From: Cytophagales bacterium
GTDB lineage: Bacteria; Bacteroidota; Bacteroidia; Cytophagales; Microscillaceae
Length of the DNA stretch: 63,974 bases
NCBI GenBank assembly: GCA_004293905.1
Contig: RDZE01000033.1
Location: 1 to 63,974, forward strand
Reading direction: 5' to 3'
Position numbers and translations under genes: made by a program. Positions 9,739 to 18,321 of this stretch are shown here, in pieces. Under the pieces are notes generated by a model that was not told the origin of the DNA, did not search any database, and was given only the letters and a program-made list of their open reading frames with translations. Positions within the stretch are counted from its first letter, which is position 1, and every line of letters starts with the position of its first letter.

Positions 9739-11076
9739 ATGAACAATTCTACTTCGGGTAAGGTTACTTTTCGCACTGCTGTAGCCATTGTGGTTGCTAA
9801 TATGATAGGTGCAGGTGTTTTCACAAGTTTGGGCTATCAGGCAGCAGGCACTACCTCTGTTTTCCCTTTGATGCTTCTATGGATAGTGGGAGGTGTCATC
9901 GCTCTTTCAGGAGCACTGAGTTATGGCGAAATGGCGGGGCTTTTTCCTCGCTCAGGAGGTGAGTATAATTACCTTTCTCAAACCTATCACCCCGCTTTTG
10001 GTTTTATTTCGGGTTGGATTTCAGCCACTGTAGGCTTTGCCGCACCCATCGCATTGGCGGCTACAGCTTTGGGTAAATATGGCAGTGCTATTTTGCCTTC
10101 AGTACCTACTACGGTGATTGCTTTGGTATTTTTGGGCATTATTACACTTGCCCATAGTATTAGTATTCATGCGGGTAGTATATTTCAACAAATTTCTACG
10201 GCAGTCAAAGTACTATTGATAGCCATTTTTATATTAGGTGGTCTGATGCTTACCGCAAATCCTCAAACAGTCAATTTTTACCCCAAAGAAGGCGACTGGA
10301 CAATGATTTTTGGAAATGCCTTTGCTGTTAATTTGGCTTTTGTTTCCTTTGCTTATTCGGGTTGGAATGCTTCTGCTTATTTGGCAAATGAAATAGAAAA
10401 TCCGCAACATAATGTCCCTCGTTCGCTTATCACAGGTACTTTAGCCGTTATGGGTATTTACGTTTTGCTCAATTTTGTGTTTTTATACACTTTGCCTGCG
10501 GGCACTTATGCTGCCGCACAAGCTAAAGACTTTGGCGTACCCTTAGAAGTAGGCGCACTTTCAGCAGAAGTATTTTTAGGAAGTACAGGTGGGAAAATTA
10601 TGGCGGGCATGATTGCGCTATTGTTGGTTTCGTCTATCAGCGCAATGGTATTTGCAGGACCTCGCGTAACACAAGCAATGGGAGAGGACATTAAAATATT
10701 GAACTTTTTGGCACAAAAAAATGAACAAGGTATTCCGCTGACGGCTATTTTATTGCAAACGATTATTTCGGTAGTACTCATTCTTACTGCTTCTTTCGAT
10801 TCTATTTTATATGCCATTGCCTTTACCCTTGATATTTTCACTTTTGCCACTGTTTTGGGTGTTTTTGTAATGCGTTTCAGGGCTCCGCAAGCAGAGCGTC
10901 CTTACAAAACTTGGGGCTATCCTATTACACCACTCATTTTTCTTTTAGGCACAGGTTGGACGATGTATTTCTTGCTCACCACTCGTACAAATGAATCATT
11001 GATAGCTTTAGGCGTTGTTTTTTCAGGTCTGATTATCTACTTTATCAATCAGGCAGTTGTTGGTCAAAAGAAATAA
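9739..11076 (+). CDS. APC-superfamily amino acid permease
   Basis: The 445-residue inner-membrane transporter has about 12 hydrophobic segments. Typical APC features are the N-terminal VANMIGAGVFTSLG stretch in helix 1, GEMAGLFPRSGGEYNYL after helix 2, and FAYSGWNASAYLANEIENP around helix 6. I chose the ATG at 9739 rather than the TTG seven codons upstream. The likely substrate is an amino acid or peptide-derived amine, exchanged or driven by an ion gradient; the sequence does not tell which. The gene ends three bases before anmK and is almost certainly co-transcribed with it. That pairing hints at a role in recovering cell-wall amino acids, which is inference. Confidence 0.88.
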   Translation: MNNSTSGKVTFRTAVAIVVANMIGAGVFTSLGYQAAGTTSVFPLMLLWIVGGVIALSGALSYGEMAGLFPRSGGEYNYLSQTYHPAFGFISGWISATVGFAAPIALAATALGKYGSAILPSVPTTVIALVFLGIITLAHSISIHAGSIFQQISTAVKVLLIAIFILGGLMLTANPQTVNFYPKEGDWTMIFGNAFAVNLAFVSFAYSGWNASAYLANEIENPQHNVPRSLITGTLAVMGIYVLLNFVFLYTLPAGTYAAAQAKDFGVPLEVGALSAEVFLGSTGGKIMAGMIALLLVSSISAMVFAGPRVTQAMGEDIKILNFLAQKNEQGIPLTAILLQTIISVVLILTASFDSILYAIAFTLDIFTFATVLGVFVMRFRAPQAERPYKTWGYPITPLIFLLGTGWTMYFLLTTRTNESLIALGVVFSGLIIYFINQAVVGQKK

Positions 11077-11079
11077 ACC

Positions 11080-12258
11080 ATGAATCCTGCCTTAGCACGC
11101 TTATGGCGTAGCACTCAAAAAGAAAAAAGAAACATCATAGGCACTATGTCGGGCACTTCCTTAGATGGGCTCGATTTAGTGCTTTGTTCTTTTGAGCAGT
11201 ATGGCTATGACACAAAATGCGATTGTTTGCACTATGAAACAATGCCTTACTCGGAAGAAGAAAAAAATATCATTCGACAGGTGTATGCCCAAACACAAAT
11301 ATCTTTACAAGCCCTCACGTGTATACATGCTTGGTTGGGCGATATGATGGCAGAAAAAATAGTGGCTTTTATTCAAAAACATAAAATAGAAGTGAGCGAA
11401 ATAGATGCTATAGCGCATCATGGGCAAACGATTTTTCATGCACCTAAGCACTTACACCCTAAGGATATTTTCCCGAATGCAACACTTCAAATAGGAGAGG
11501 CTGACAGAATTGCCTACAAAACGGGGATTGTTACAGTGAGCGATTTTCGTCAGAAACATATTGCAGCGGGTGGGGAAGGTGCTCCTTTGGTGGTGTATGG
11601 CGACCAATTGTTGTATGCAAGCGAAAGCCTTCATAGGGTGTTGGTAAATATTGGGGGCATTGCTAATTTTACGCTACTGAGCCCTAAAAAGGCAGTCCAA
11701 TCTACAGTCTTGGCAAGCGATATAGGCGCGGGTAATTGCCTGATAGACAGTGCTGTAAGAGCATTTTTCCCCGATATGCAATGGGACGAAGGCGGAGCAC
11801 TTGCTCAACAAGGCACTTTGCAACCTACTTGGCTTGAACAGTGGCTAAAAGACGATTTTTTACAACTGCCTTACCCTAAAACTACAGGAACAGAATATTT
11901 TAATGCTAATTTTTGGCAAATAGTGGTGAATAATGAGGCTAATCCGCTTGATGTGATTTGTACGCTTACACATTTCACGGCTGAATGTATAGCAAAGGCG
12001 ATTGTGATGAATGCTCCTGTGGGGGCAGAGGTAGTAATCACAGGCGGAGGAGCGCGCAATACTTTTTTAGGTGGGCTTTTACAAAAAAAACTCGGCAATG
12101 CTTATTATTGGCGCACTGCCGAAGAAATTGGTATTTTGTCAGATGCTAAAGAGGCAATTCTTTTTGCACTGTTAGCCAATGAAACCCTGATGCATCAGGG
12201 CATTGCGTTGGGCAATATGCCTGCCTTTACGATGGGCAAAATATCGCTTCCTATCTAA
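11080..12258 (+). CDS. anmK: Anhydro-N-acetylmuramic acid kinase
   Basis: This 392-residue kinase of peptidoglycan recycling converts anhydro-MurNAc to MurNAc-6-phosphate. Signature blocks are IIGTMSGTSLDGLDLVL near residue 20, HHGQTIFHAP, VSDFRQKHIAAGGEGAPLV, VLVNIGGIANFTLL, the SDIGAGNCLIDSAV block, and the C-terminal ITGGGARNTFLGGLL that completes the ASKHA ATPase fold. The length is slightly above the usual 370. It is coupled to the permease three bases upstream. No murQ etherase is visible in the window. It converges with a small gene nine bases downstream, and no hairpin terminator is visible between them. Confidence 0.95.
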   Translation: MNPALARLWRSTQKEKRNIIGTMSGTSLDGLDLVLCSFEQYGYDTKCDCLHYETMPYSEEEKNIIRQVYAQTQISLQALTCIHAWLGDMMAEKIVAFIQKHKIEVSEIDAIAHHGQTIFHAPKHLHPKDIFPNATLQIGEADRIAYKTGIVTVSDFRQKHIAAGGEGAPLVVYGDQLLYASESLHRVLVNIGGIANFTLLSPKKAVQSTVLASDIGAGNCLIDSAVRAFFPDMQWDEGGALAQQGTLQPTWLEQWLKDDFLQLPYPKTTGTEYFNANFWQIVVNNEANPLDVICTLTHFTAECIAKAIVMNAPVGAEVVITGGGARNTFLGGLLQKKLGNAYYWRTAEEIGILSDAKEAILFALLANETLMHQGIALGNMPAFTMGKISLPI

Positions 12259-12267
12259 AAAAATGAA

Positions 12268-12471
12268 TTAGGCAACGTTTTTATTTCTTTTGATTAGATA
12301 GTCCGCAAGCATCAATAAAACACCTAATACGATGAAGCCTATTCGAATCAAAACACCTGTTCTGAAGCCCCAGTTATCTATCCACATCAAAAGTTTGAAT
12401 TCCATGCTCATATAGTTCAAGATAAATGAACCAATGCCAAAAAACACTAAAATTCTTCCTATAGTTGACAT
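12268..12471 (-). CDS. Small two-helix membrane protein
   Basis: The 67-residue protein has two predicted membrane helices (about 5-22 and 38-58) flanking a polar loop with FKLLMWIDNWG, and a basic tail (IKRNKN). The WIDNWG loop between hydrophobic segments resembles short conserved proteins I recall from other Bacteroidota, but no function is known. It lies 127 bases downstream of the Ppx/GppA gene on the same strand, in an A+T-rich spacer with no clear hairpin or promoter. It could be a trailing member of that transcript or separately expressed. Confidence rests on amino-acid pattern rather than on a named family. Confidence 0.6.
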   Translation of the reverse strand: MSTIGRILVFFGIGSFILNYMSMEFKLLMWIDNWGFRTGVLIRIGFIVLGVLLMLADYLIKRNKNVA

Positions 12472-12598
12472 AATCGTTAAAATTTTAAGTTGTTATAAAT
12501 ATTTGATGATATTTTATTTCATACGGTATTTTGGTACAAAAAGGTATTTGATAAAGTTGAAACCCTCTTATTTGTTGTTGAAAATATTTAAAAAGTTG

Positions 12599-13513
12599 TT
12601 AATAGTTAGAGGATTGGGTACTAAAAAACTTTTCAGCGTTTTTTTGCCATAAAATTTCCATCATACCATCTTTGAGCCCTACATTGGGTACTAACATTTG
12701 CAAAGCCCCAGCTACTTTCATGGCTGTAAGGTATATTTCGGCAGCAGGTAGTATGGTATCGGCGCGGTCAGGATTGAGTTTTAGTAAGTTAATGCGTTCT
12801 TCGTAAGTATATTTTGCTATGTGTTGTTTGGCAGATTCTATGTCATTTATATGTATTTGTTTTGCATCTTTTTTGGCAACCATGCTAAATATTTTGTTGA
12901 TATTCCCCCCTGTGCCAATGGCTGTGATGGGTTGTGCATCATGAAGAAGTATATTTTTTACAATCCATTTACGGAGTTGGTCTAAGGTCTTTTGAAAATT
13001 TTTGTCTTGAGTATTGCGTATAGAGCCTACTTCAAAAGATTTTGAGGCTATTTTTTCTTTATTGGCATATAAATTCAGCTCTGTACTCCCGCCGCCTACA
13101 TCTATGTGTAAATAGTTTTCTTGCTCTTTGAGTTGGCTTTTGATGATGTAGTGTGTGTATTCGGCTTCTTTGACTCCATCAATGATTTCTATTTTTATAC
13201 CTACTTGTTGGTGTATTTTTTCCACGATTTTTGCACCATTCTTTGCTTCTCTGATGGCAGAAGTTGCAAAAGCCAAATAATCTTCTACTTCGTGCAGTTC
13301 CATTAGTAGTTTGAATGCTTGCATGAGTTTTTGCATCTGCAATTCTTTGGCAGGACTGATGTATTGTGTGTCAAATACATCTTCGCCTAATCGTAATGGA
13401 AAACGTACATACTCCACACTTTTGAATTCGTACTCTTTGTTTTCATTAATCAGGACTCTGTTAATGAGCAAGCGAGCACCATTAGAGCCTATATCGATGG
13501 CGGCTAAGTTCAT
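12599..13513 (-). CDS. Ppx/GppA-family phosphatase
   Basis: The 304-residue protein has the ASKHA-fold blocks of exopolyphosphatase/pppGpp phosphatase: LAAIDIGSNGARLLI at the N-terminus, AFATSAIREAKNG near 85, LHIDVGGGSTELNLY near 140, and ITAIGTGGNINKIFSM near 205. It matches the short form (about 300 residues, no C-terminal HD domain) common in Bacteroidota. Whether it cleaves polyphosphate or pppGpp cannot be decided from sequence alone. The start lies 13 bases after the stop of the HAMP-GAF sensor-like gene, so the two are probably co-transcribed. That links a stress-type phosphatase to an orphan receptor. Confidence 0.9.
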   Translation of the reverse strand: MNLAAIDIGSNGARLLINRVLINENKEYEFKSVEYVRFPLRLGEDVFDTQYISPAKELQMQKLMQAFKLLMELHEVEDYLAFATSAIREAKNGAKIVEKIHQQVGIKIEIIDGVKEAEYTHYIIKSQLKEQENYLHIDVGGGSTELNLYANKEKIASKSFEVGSIRNTQDKNFQKTLDQLRKWIVKNILLHDAQPITAIGTGGNINKIFSMVAKKDAKQIHINDIESAKQHIAKYTYEERINLLKLNPDRADTILPAAEIYLTAMKVAGALQMLVPNVGLKDGMMEILWQKNAEKFFSTQSSNY

Positions 13514-13526
13514 TTTTGGTATCGTT

Positions 13527-16145
13527 TTATTCTCTATTATTTATTTCATTTTTGAGTTTTTCTATTTCTTTTTCCCTTTCTATGAGCTGTCTTCTTACAC
13601 TTTGCTCTATTTCTATGCTGTTGAGATAGGCTTTTTTGAGTGCATTTTCATTGACCATCATTTTGTGATTTTGCCCTATTAGGTCTTTGTTCAGATTTTC
13701 CAAATCGTTCAGTTGCGATTGTATATCTTGAATTTTTCTTTGCAAATCTCTAAGCGTTTGTGCTTTGTCCTTGTCTTCTTGTTGTAGCTTGTCTATTTCG
13801 AGGTTTAGATTTTTATTTTTCAGTTCCAAATCTTCAAGGTTTCTTCGCATAATAGATTCACGAAGTTGCATTTGTCGGTTTTGGGTTTCGAGTTCGTCTT
13901 TTGAGTTTTGGAGTTCTATTTCCCTTTTTTTCATTTCCTCTTGTGCGGTTTCGAGTTGGTCTAAGTTTTTCCGCATCAATTCTTCTTGTTGTTTGAGTTT
14001 TATGCCTGATTTTTGGGTTTCTTGCAATAGTAGGCGTGTTTGTTCATTGATTTTTACGGAAGCTATAGTGATGGCTATAGTTTCTACTATTTCAGTGATA
14101 AAGTCTATTTTGTATTTTTCTAATACTTGTAAAGAGGCTAATTCTATAATGCCATATACTTTTCCTTCGTTGATGAGTGGCATCACAAGTAAATTTCTTG
14201 GCGGTGTACTCCCTAAGCCCGAACTTACTTCTATATAATTTTTAGGAATATCGAGCAAAATAATAGGTTCTTTTTCTTGGAAAACTTGCCCTACTAAACC
14301 TTCGCCGGGCAGAACGGTTTTATTGAAATATTTTTGGCGGTCGTAGGCATAGGCAGCCGCTAAGGAAAGTTGCTCGAAGTGGTCATCTGCTATAAAAAAA
14401 GCTCCTTGTTCTATGTCTAAATATTTGACCATTTGGGCAATAAGAACTTGCGTGAGGGTTTCTATACGGTCAGTATTTTCGCGGAGGGTTTGGCTAAAAA
14501 GAGCTTTTCCGTTATTTATCCAACTTCTTACGGCTTCGTCTTGCGATACTTTTTGGAGGTTTTCGCGCATTTCTATGAGCGAATTACCCAATAAATCGTG
14601 CCCTCCTTTCGATTCAAAAGTGATATTGAAGTTTCCTTTTCCTATGTTTTCAGCGAAGATAGCTACTTGTTTGGTATTATCAATAAGACTATTCATAGCG
14701 GCATCTATCTCGCCCATTTCATCTTTGTAAATTTTACTGCTTTTTTTAGGAAAAAATCCTTCTGAAAGTTTTTTAATATCATCTCTTATTTTCAACATAG
14801 GTCTTGATAAACCTCTTGCCAAATAGAAGCCTAAAATGGTTTGAAAAATAAAGATAAAAAAGCTAATAGTAAGGAGTTGATTGCGAAATGCATAGACTGA
14901 TTGTGAAACCTCTTCTATGTTAATTTCTGTAATCATAGCCCAACGCATACCAAGTACTTCTATGGGTGTGTATACATCTATTACGCCTGTACCTGTATAA
15001 TCTACATTGGCTTTACTGCCTGTTTTGCCATTCAGGGCAGAAGTTACAGCCTCAAAATTGGCACTACGCAACAAAATTGTGGTATTCAGGCGGCGAATGC
15101 GCTCTAAGGTAACACTATCTACACCTGAACGTTGTAAATTTTGAATATAATTGAGTGGGTTGGCTTGGATAGACCTTGTATTACACCTTACTTTATAATC
15201 ACTTCCTATCAAAGCTACCTCTCCCGAAGTGCCTAAGCCTTCTGCTTCCCATTGTTGTTCTTTTGTAAGAATATTGTCTATTTCTTTGGGCGAAAGCATG
15301 ATAAAAATAGCTCCTATTTTTTTATTTTCACTGTCATAAAGAGGAATAGCCGTCATGAGGAGTGGTTCGAAGAAGGCATAATCATAAAATTCATAGTCTT
15401 CTATAAAAATTTTATTGCGCTCTTGTGTATTACGTATTTTTTGTAATAATTTTATAAGAGCAGTATTCTTAAGGGTAGGGCTTTCAATATTTAGCCCAAA
15501 ATCAGCCCTTTTATAAACCGAATAAATGATATTCCCTTGTAAATCAACCAATAATACATCTTTATAGTGTTGCTTTTGAGCAATGGTAAGAAAATAATTG
15601 TGGTATTTTTGATGCACCTTTGCATAGCTAAGATTGGAGGCTTCGGGAGGGCTTAGTAACTTATAACGATAGCCTTCGGGGTTGAGATTATTGGTAATGT
15701 AGTGGTATTGCAAAATGATGCTTTTTTTCTCAACAGGTATAAAACGTTTTGGATTGCGCTCTATAAGGCTATTATAAACCAATTTGGGTGTAAAATCTTG
15801 CTCGTAGTATTGCTGTATCTGAGGTAGCATATTCACCATAGCAGTAGGGGCAGTTTCGTAGGCTATGGAGTCAAAACTTGTCTTAAATTGTTCTAATGCC
15901 TCTACCGAAGAGGGGTTTTGTGCCAAAATAAAGAGTTGATTCTGAATATCTTCAAAATATTTAATGAGGTTTCTTTTTTTATTGGCGGTAAGGTTTTCCA
16001 AAAATTGAAAGTTTTTCTCTTCCAAAAAAGCGCGCCCTTCATAGTAGCTCGTCAATCCTATCAGGGCTTGAGTAAGCGTAGAAATGAAGAAAATCGTAAT
16101 CTGAAATTTAGTAAGTAACTTAAGATTTTTGAAAAAATCCATCAT
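13527..16145 (-). CDS. Transmembrane sensor-like protein: extracytoplasmic domain, HAMP, GAF, coiled coil
   Basis: The 872-residue protein has a membrane helix at about 12-32, a large extracytoplasmic region (about 35-415, Cache-like in layout) and a second helix at about 420-442. A HAMP region (SRPMLKIRDDIKKLSEG), a GAF domain at about 558-695 (QGAFFIADDHF, PGEGLVGQVFQEKEP, IIELASL), and a long charged coiled coil (about 700-870, rich in KQQEEL and LQNSKDELE) follow. No histidine kinase, cyclase, methyl-accepting or phosphatase domain is present. It should sense an external signal and pass it by coiled-coil contact. The HAMP-GAF part is clearly paralogous to the protein at 60592-63159. A Ppx/GppA phosphatase follows 13 bases downstream. 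Confidence 0.85.
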   Translation of the reverse strand: MMDFFKNLKLLTKFQITIFFISTLTQALIGLTSYYEGRAFLEEKNFQFLENLTANKKRNLIKYFEDIQNQLFILAQNPSSVEALEQFKTSFDSIAYETAPTAMVNMLPQIQQYYEQDFTPKLVYNSLIERNPKRFIPVEKKSIILQYHYITNNLNPEGYRYKLLSPPEASNLSYAKVHQKYHNYFLTIAQKQHYKDVLLVDLQGNIIYSVYKRADFGLNIESPTLKNTALIKLLQKIRNTQERNKIFIEDYEFYDYAFFEPLLMTAIPLYDSENKKIGAIFIMLSPKEIDNILTKEQQWEAEGLGTSGEVALIGSDYKVRCNTRSIQANPLNYIQNLQRSGVDSVTLERIRRLNTTILLRSANFEAVTSALNGKTGSKANVDYTGTGVIDVYTPIEVLGMRWAMITEINIEEVSQSVYAFRNQLLTISFFIFIFQTILGFYLARGLSRPMLKIRDDIKKLSEGFFPKKSSKIYKDEMGEIDAAMNSLIDNTKQVAIFAENIGKGNFNITFESKGGHDLLGNSLIEMRENLQKVSQDEAVRSWINNGKALFSQTLRENTDRIETLTQVLIAQMVKYLDIEQGAFFIADDHFEQLSLAAAYAYDRQKYFNKTVLPGEGLVGQVFQEKEPIILLDIPKNYIEVSSGLGSTPPRNLLVMPLINEGKVYGIIELASLQVLEKYKIDFITEIVETIAITIASVKINEQTRLLLQETQKSGIKLKQQEELMRKNLDQLETAQEEMKKREIELQNSKDELETQNRQMQLRESIMRRNLEDLELKNKNLNLEIDKLQQEDKDKAQTLRDLQRKIQDIQSQLNDLENLNKDLIGQNHKMMVNENALKKAYLNSIEIEQSVRRQLIEREKEIEKLKNEINNRE

Positions 16146-16253
16146 AGCATTTTGTGTCTAACTTATTTTGTTCAAAATTATAATTTAGTTATCAATTTTA
16201 TATCGTTTTTTCTATAAATTTACAACCACTATCTAACTATTATACAAAAAAGT

Positions 16254-17042
16254 ATGCCAATTAGCGATATTAATGGAATAAAGATGTACTATGAAATGCA
16301 AGGGCAGGGCGAACCGCTCTTGTTGTTGCATGGTTTGGGCTCAAGCAGTATTGATTGGGAAATGCAAATCCCCTTTTTAGCACAACATTTTCGGGTAATT
16401 GTTCCCGACTTACGGGGGCATGGGAAAAGTGAAAAACCGTATCAAAAATATTCTGTCCCTTTATTTGCCGATGATGTTTGGGCTTTGCTTAAGCACCTAC
16501 AAATAGAAAAAGTACACATAGTAGGGCTTTCTATGGGAGGTATGATTGCCTTTCAGATGGCTGCCGACCAACCCGAAAAACTACAGGCAATGGTCATTCT
16601 CAATAGTGCGCCTCAGCTCAAAATAAAAACGCTGAAACACTATGCATTGCTTTGGCAACGAAAAATATTGATGCAATTATTTGGGCTAAAAACCCTCTCA
16701 AAAGTACTTGCCAAAAGGCTTTTTCCAAAACCCGAACAGCAACCACTCAGAGATTTATTTTACCAAAGATGGATACAAAACGATAAAAAAGCATATTATC
16801 AGGCTTTTTTGGCTATTGTCAATTGGGGGGTAGAGGAAAAAATAGCCCAAATGCAAACGCCAACACTCATATTGGCTGCCGACCGCGACTACACACCTGT
16901 TGAGTTTAAACAAGAATATGCAAAACAAATGCCCAACGCACAACTGCAAGTCATTAAAGATTCGGGGCACGCAACACCTATGGATCAACCCGAACAACTC
17001 AACCAAGCCATTTTACTTTTCTTGAAAAATCATTCCTCTTAA
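16254..17042 (+). CDS. Alpha/beta-hydrolase
   Basis: This 262-residue cytosolic hydrolase has an oxyanion HG pair in LLLHGLGSSS (about 24-31), the nucleophile elbow GLSMGG with Ser93, an acidic residue in ILAADRDYTP (Asp210 or Asp212), and His239 in DSGHATPMDQPEQL. All triad members are present, so it should be active. It resembles the broad family of carboxylesterases, lactonases and 3-oxoadipate enol-lactonase-like enzymes; the substrate cannot be read. No signal peptide is visible. kbl starts 17 bases downstream on the same strand, so the two are probably co-transcribed. The opposite-strand sensor gene begins 108 bases upstream, giving a shared divergent region. Confidence 0.88.
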   Translation: MPISDINGIKMYYEMQGQGEPLLLLHGLGSSSIDWEMQIPFLAQHFRVIVPDLRGHGKSEKPYQKYSVPLFADDVWALLKHLQIEKVHIVGLSMGGMIAFQMAADQPEKLQAMVILNSAPQLKIKTLKHYALLWQRKILMQLFGLKTLSKVLAKRLFPKPEQQPLRDLFYQRWIQNDKKAYYQAFLAIVNWGVEEKIAQMQTPTLILAADRDYTPVEFKQEYAKQMPNAQLQVIKDSGHATPMDQPEQLNQAILLFLKNHSS

Positions 17043-17059
17043 AATAAATTACAACAAAT

Positions 17060-18250
17060 ATGTACGAAACCCTAAAACCTGTTTTAGAAAAAGAAATTGC
17101 TGACATTAAGCAAGCAGGATTATACAAAACCGAAAGAATCATTACAAGCCCACAAACTGCCATCATCAACACAAAAGAAGCAGGGCAAGTAATCAATTTT
17201 TGCGCAAATAATTATTTGGGACTTGCTGACCACCCAAGAGTGATAAAAGGAGCTCAAAATGCCTTAACTTCACACGGCTTTGGCATGGCTTCTGTTCGTT
17301 TTATTTGTGGAACACAAGACATTCACAAGCAACTTGAAAAGAAAATAGCCGATTTTTTAGGCACTGAAGATGCCATTCTTTATGCCGCCGCTTTCGATGC
17401 CAATGGAGGCGTTTTCGAACCGCTTTTTAACGAACAAGACGCTATCATCTCTGATGAACTGAACCACGCTTCTATTATCGATGGGGTAAGGCTTTGTAAA
17501 GCACAAAGAATGAGGTATAAACACAATGATATGGCTGACTTAGAGCAACAATTACAAGCTACACAAGGACTCCGACACCGTATTATTGTTACTGATGGCG
17601 TTTTCTCTATGGACGGGACTATAGCCCAATTAGACAAAATAGCCCAACTCGCCGACCAATACAAAGCACTCATTATGATAGACGAATGCCACGCCACTGG
17701 CTTCATCGGAAAAACAGGCAGAGGCACGCACGAATACCGCAATGTAATGGGCAAAATTGACATCATTACGGGTACGCTCGGAAAAGCCTTAGGAGGTGCT
17801 TCTGGTGGTTTTACTGCCGCAAGAAAAGAAATCGTAGAACTACTACGTCAACGCTCACGCCCTTATCTTTTTTCTAATACCTTAGCACCTTCTATTGTAG
17901 GAGCTTCCTTAGAAGCCCTCGATATGCTCAGCGAAAGTACTCAACTACGCGACCAATTGGAGGAAAATACGCGCTATTTCAGAGAAAAAATGACTGCCGC
18001 AGGCTTCGACATCAAACAAGGCGAACACCCTATTGTTCCTATTATGCTCTATGAAGCAACCTTAGCCCAAACTTTCGCCGAAAAATTATTGCAAAAAGGA
18101 ATTTATGTCATCGGATTCTACTACCCTGTAGTGCCCAAAGGAAAAGCCCGCATCAGAGTACAACTCTCAGCAGTACACAGCCGCGAGCATTTAGACAAAG
18201 CCATTCAAGCATTCACAGAAGTAGGCAAAGAGCTGAAAGTGATTGCCTAA
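17060..18250 (+). CDS. kbl: Glycine C-acetyltransferase (2-amino-3-ketobutyrate CoA ligase)
   Basis: The 396-residue PLP enzyme of the alpha-oxoamine synthase family cleaves 2-amino-3-ketobutyrate with CoA to glycine and acetyl-CoA in threonine breakdown. The family blocks are [15 protein letters not shown] near residue 50, [40 protein letters not shown], and [16 protein letters not shown] with the PLP lysine. The length and the N-terminal [20 protein letters not shown] match Kbl better than BioF or HemA. No threonine dehydrogenase (tdh) is visible in the window. A strong hairpin terminator follows the stop. Confidence 0.93.
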   Translation: MYETLKPVLEKEIADIKQAGLYKTERIITSPQTAIINTKEAGQVINFCANNYLGLADHPRVIKGAQNALTSHGFGMASVRFICGTQDIHKQLEKKIADFLGTEDAILYAAAFDANGGVFEPLFNEQDAIISDELNHASIIDGVRLCKAQRMRYKHNDMADLEQQLQATQGLRHRIIVTDGVFSMDGTIAQLDKIAQLADQYKALIMIDECHATGFIGKTGRGTHEYRNVMGKIDIITGTLGKALGGASGGFTAARKEIVELLRQRSRPYLFSNTLAPSIVGASLEALDMLSESTQLRDQLEENTRYFREKMTAAGFDIKQGEHPIVPIMLYEATLAQTFAEKLLQKGIYVIGFYYPVVPKGKARIRVQLSAVHSREHLDKAIQAFTEVGKELKVIA

Positions 18251-18260
18251 AAGTAGCATA

Positions 18261-18299
18261 AAAAAACCTATAAGACATTTTCAATCTTATAGGTTTTTT
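18261..18299. terminator. Bidirectional rho-independent terminator between kbl and the C1 protease gene
   Basis: A perfect 15-base stem (AAAAAACCTATAAGA at 18261-18275 with its complement at 18285-18299) closes a nine-base loop. The stem itself ends in T runs on both strands. It lies between two convergent genes (ends at 18250 and 18322), so it can stop both transcripts. Confidence 0.85.
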
Positions 18300-18321
18300 C
18301 TTAAAAAAAAAGGAAATAATT

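Noticed and set aside
12434..12652. A 72-residue plus-strand frame in the A+T-rich gap between the small membrane protein and the Ppx gene
   Set aside because: It spans two minus-strand genes and reads as low-complexity Lys/Tyr/Leu with no start context.
13765..14238. A 157-residue serine-rich frame opposite the receptor's coiled coil
   Set aside because: Serine- and arginine-rich content is what the complement of a Glu/Gln/Leu coiled coil gives, so it is a shadow.
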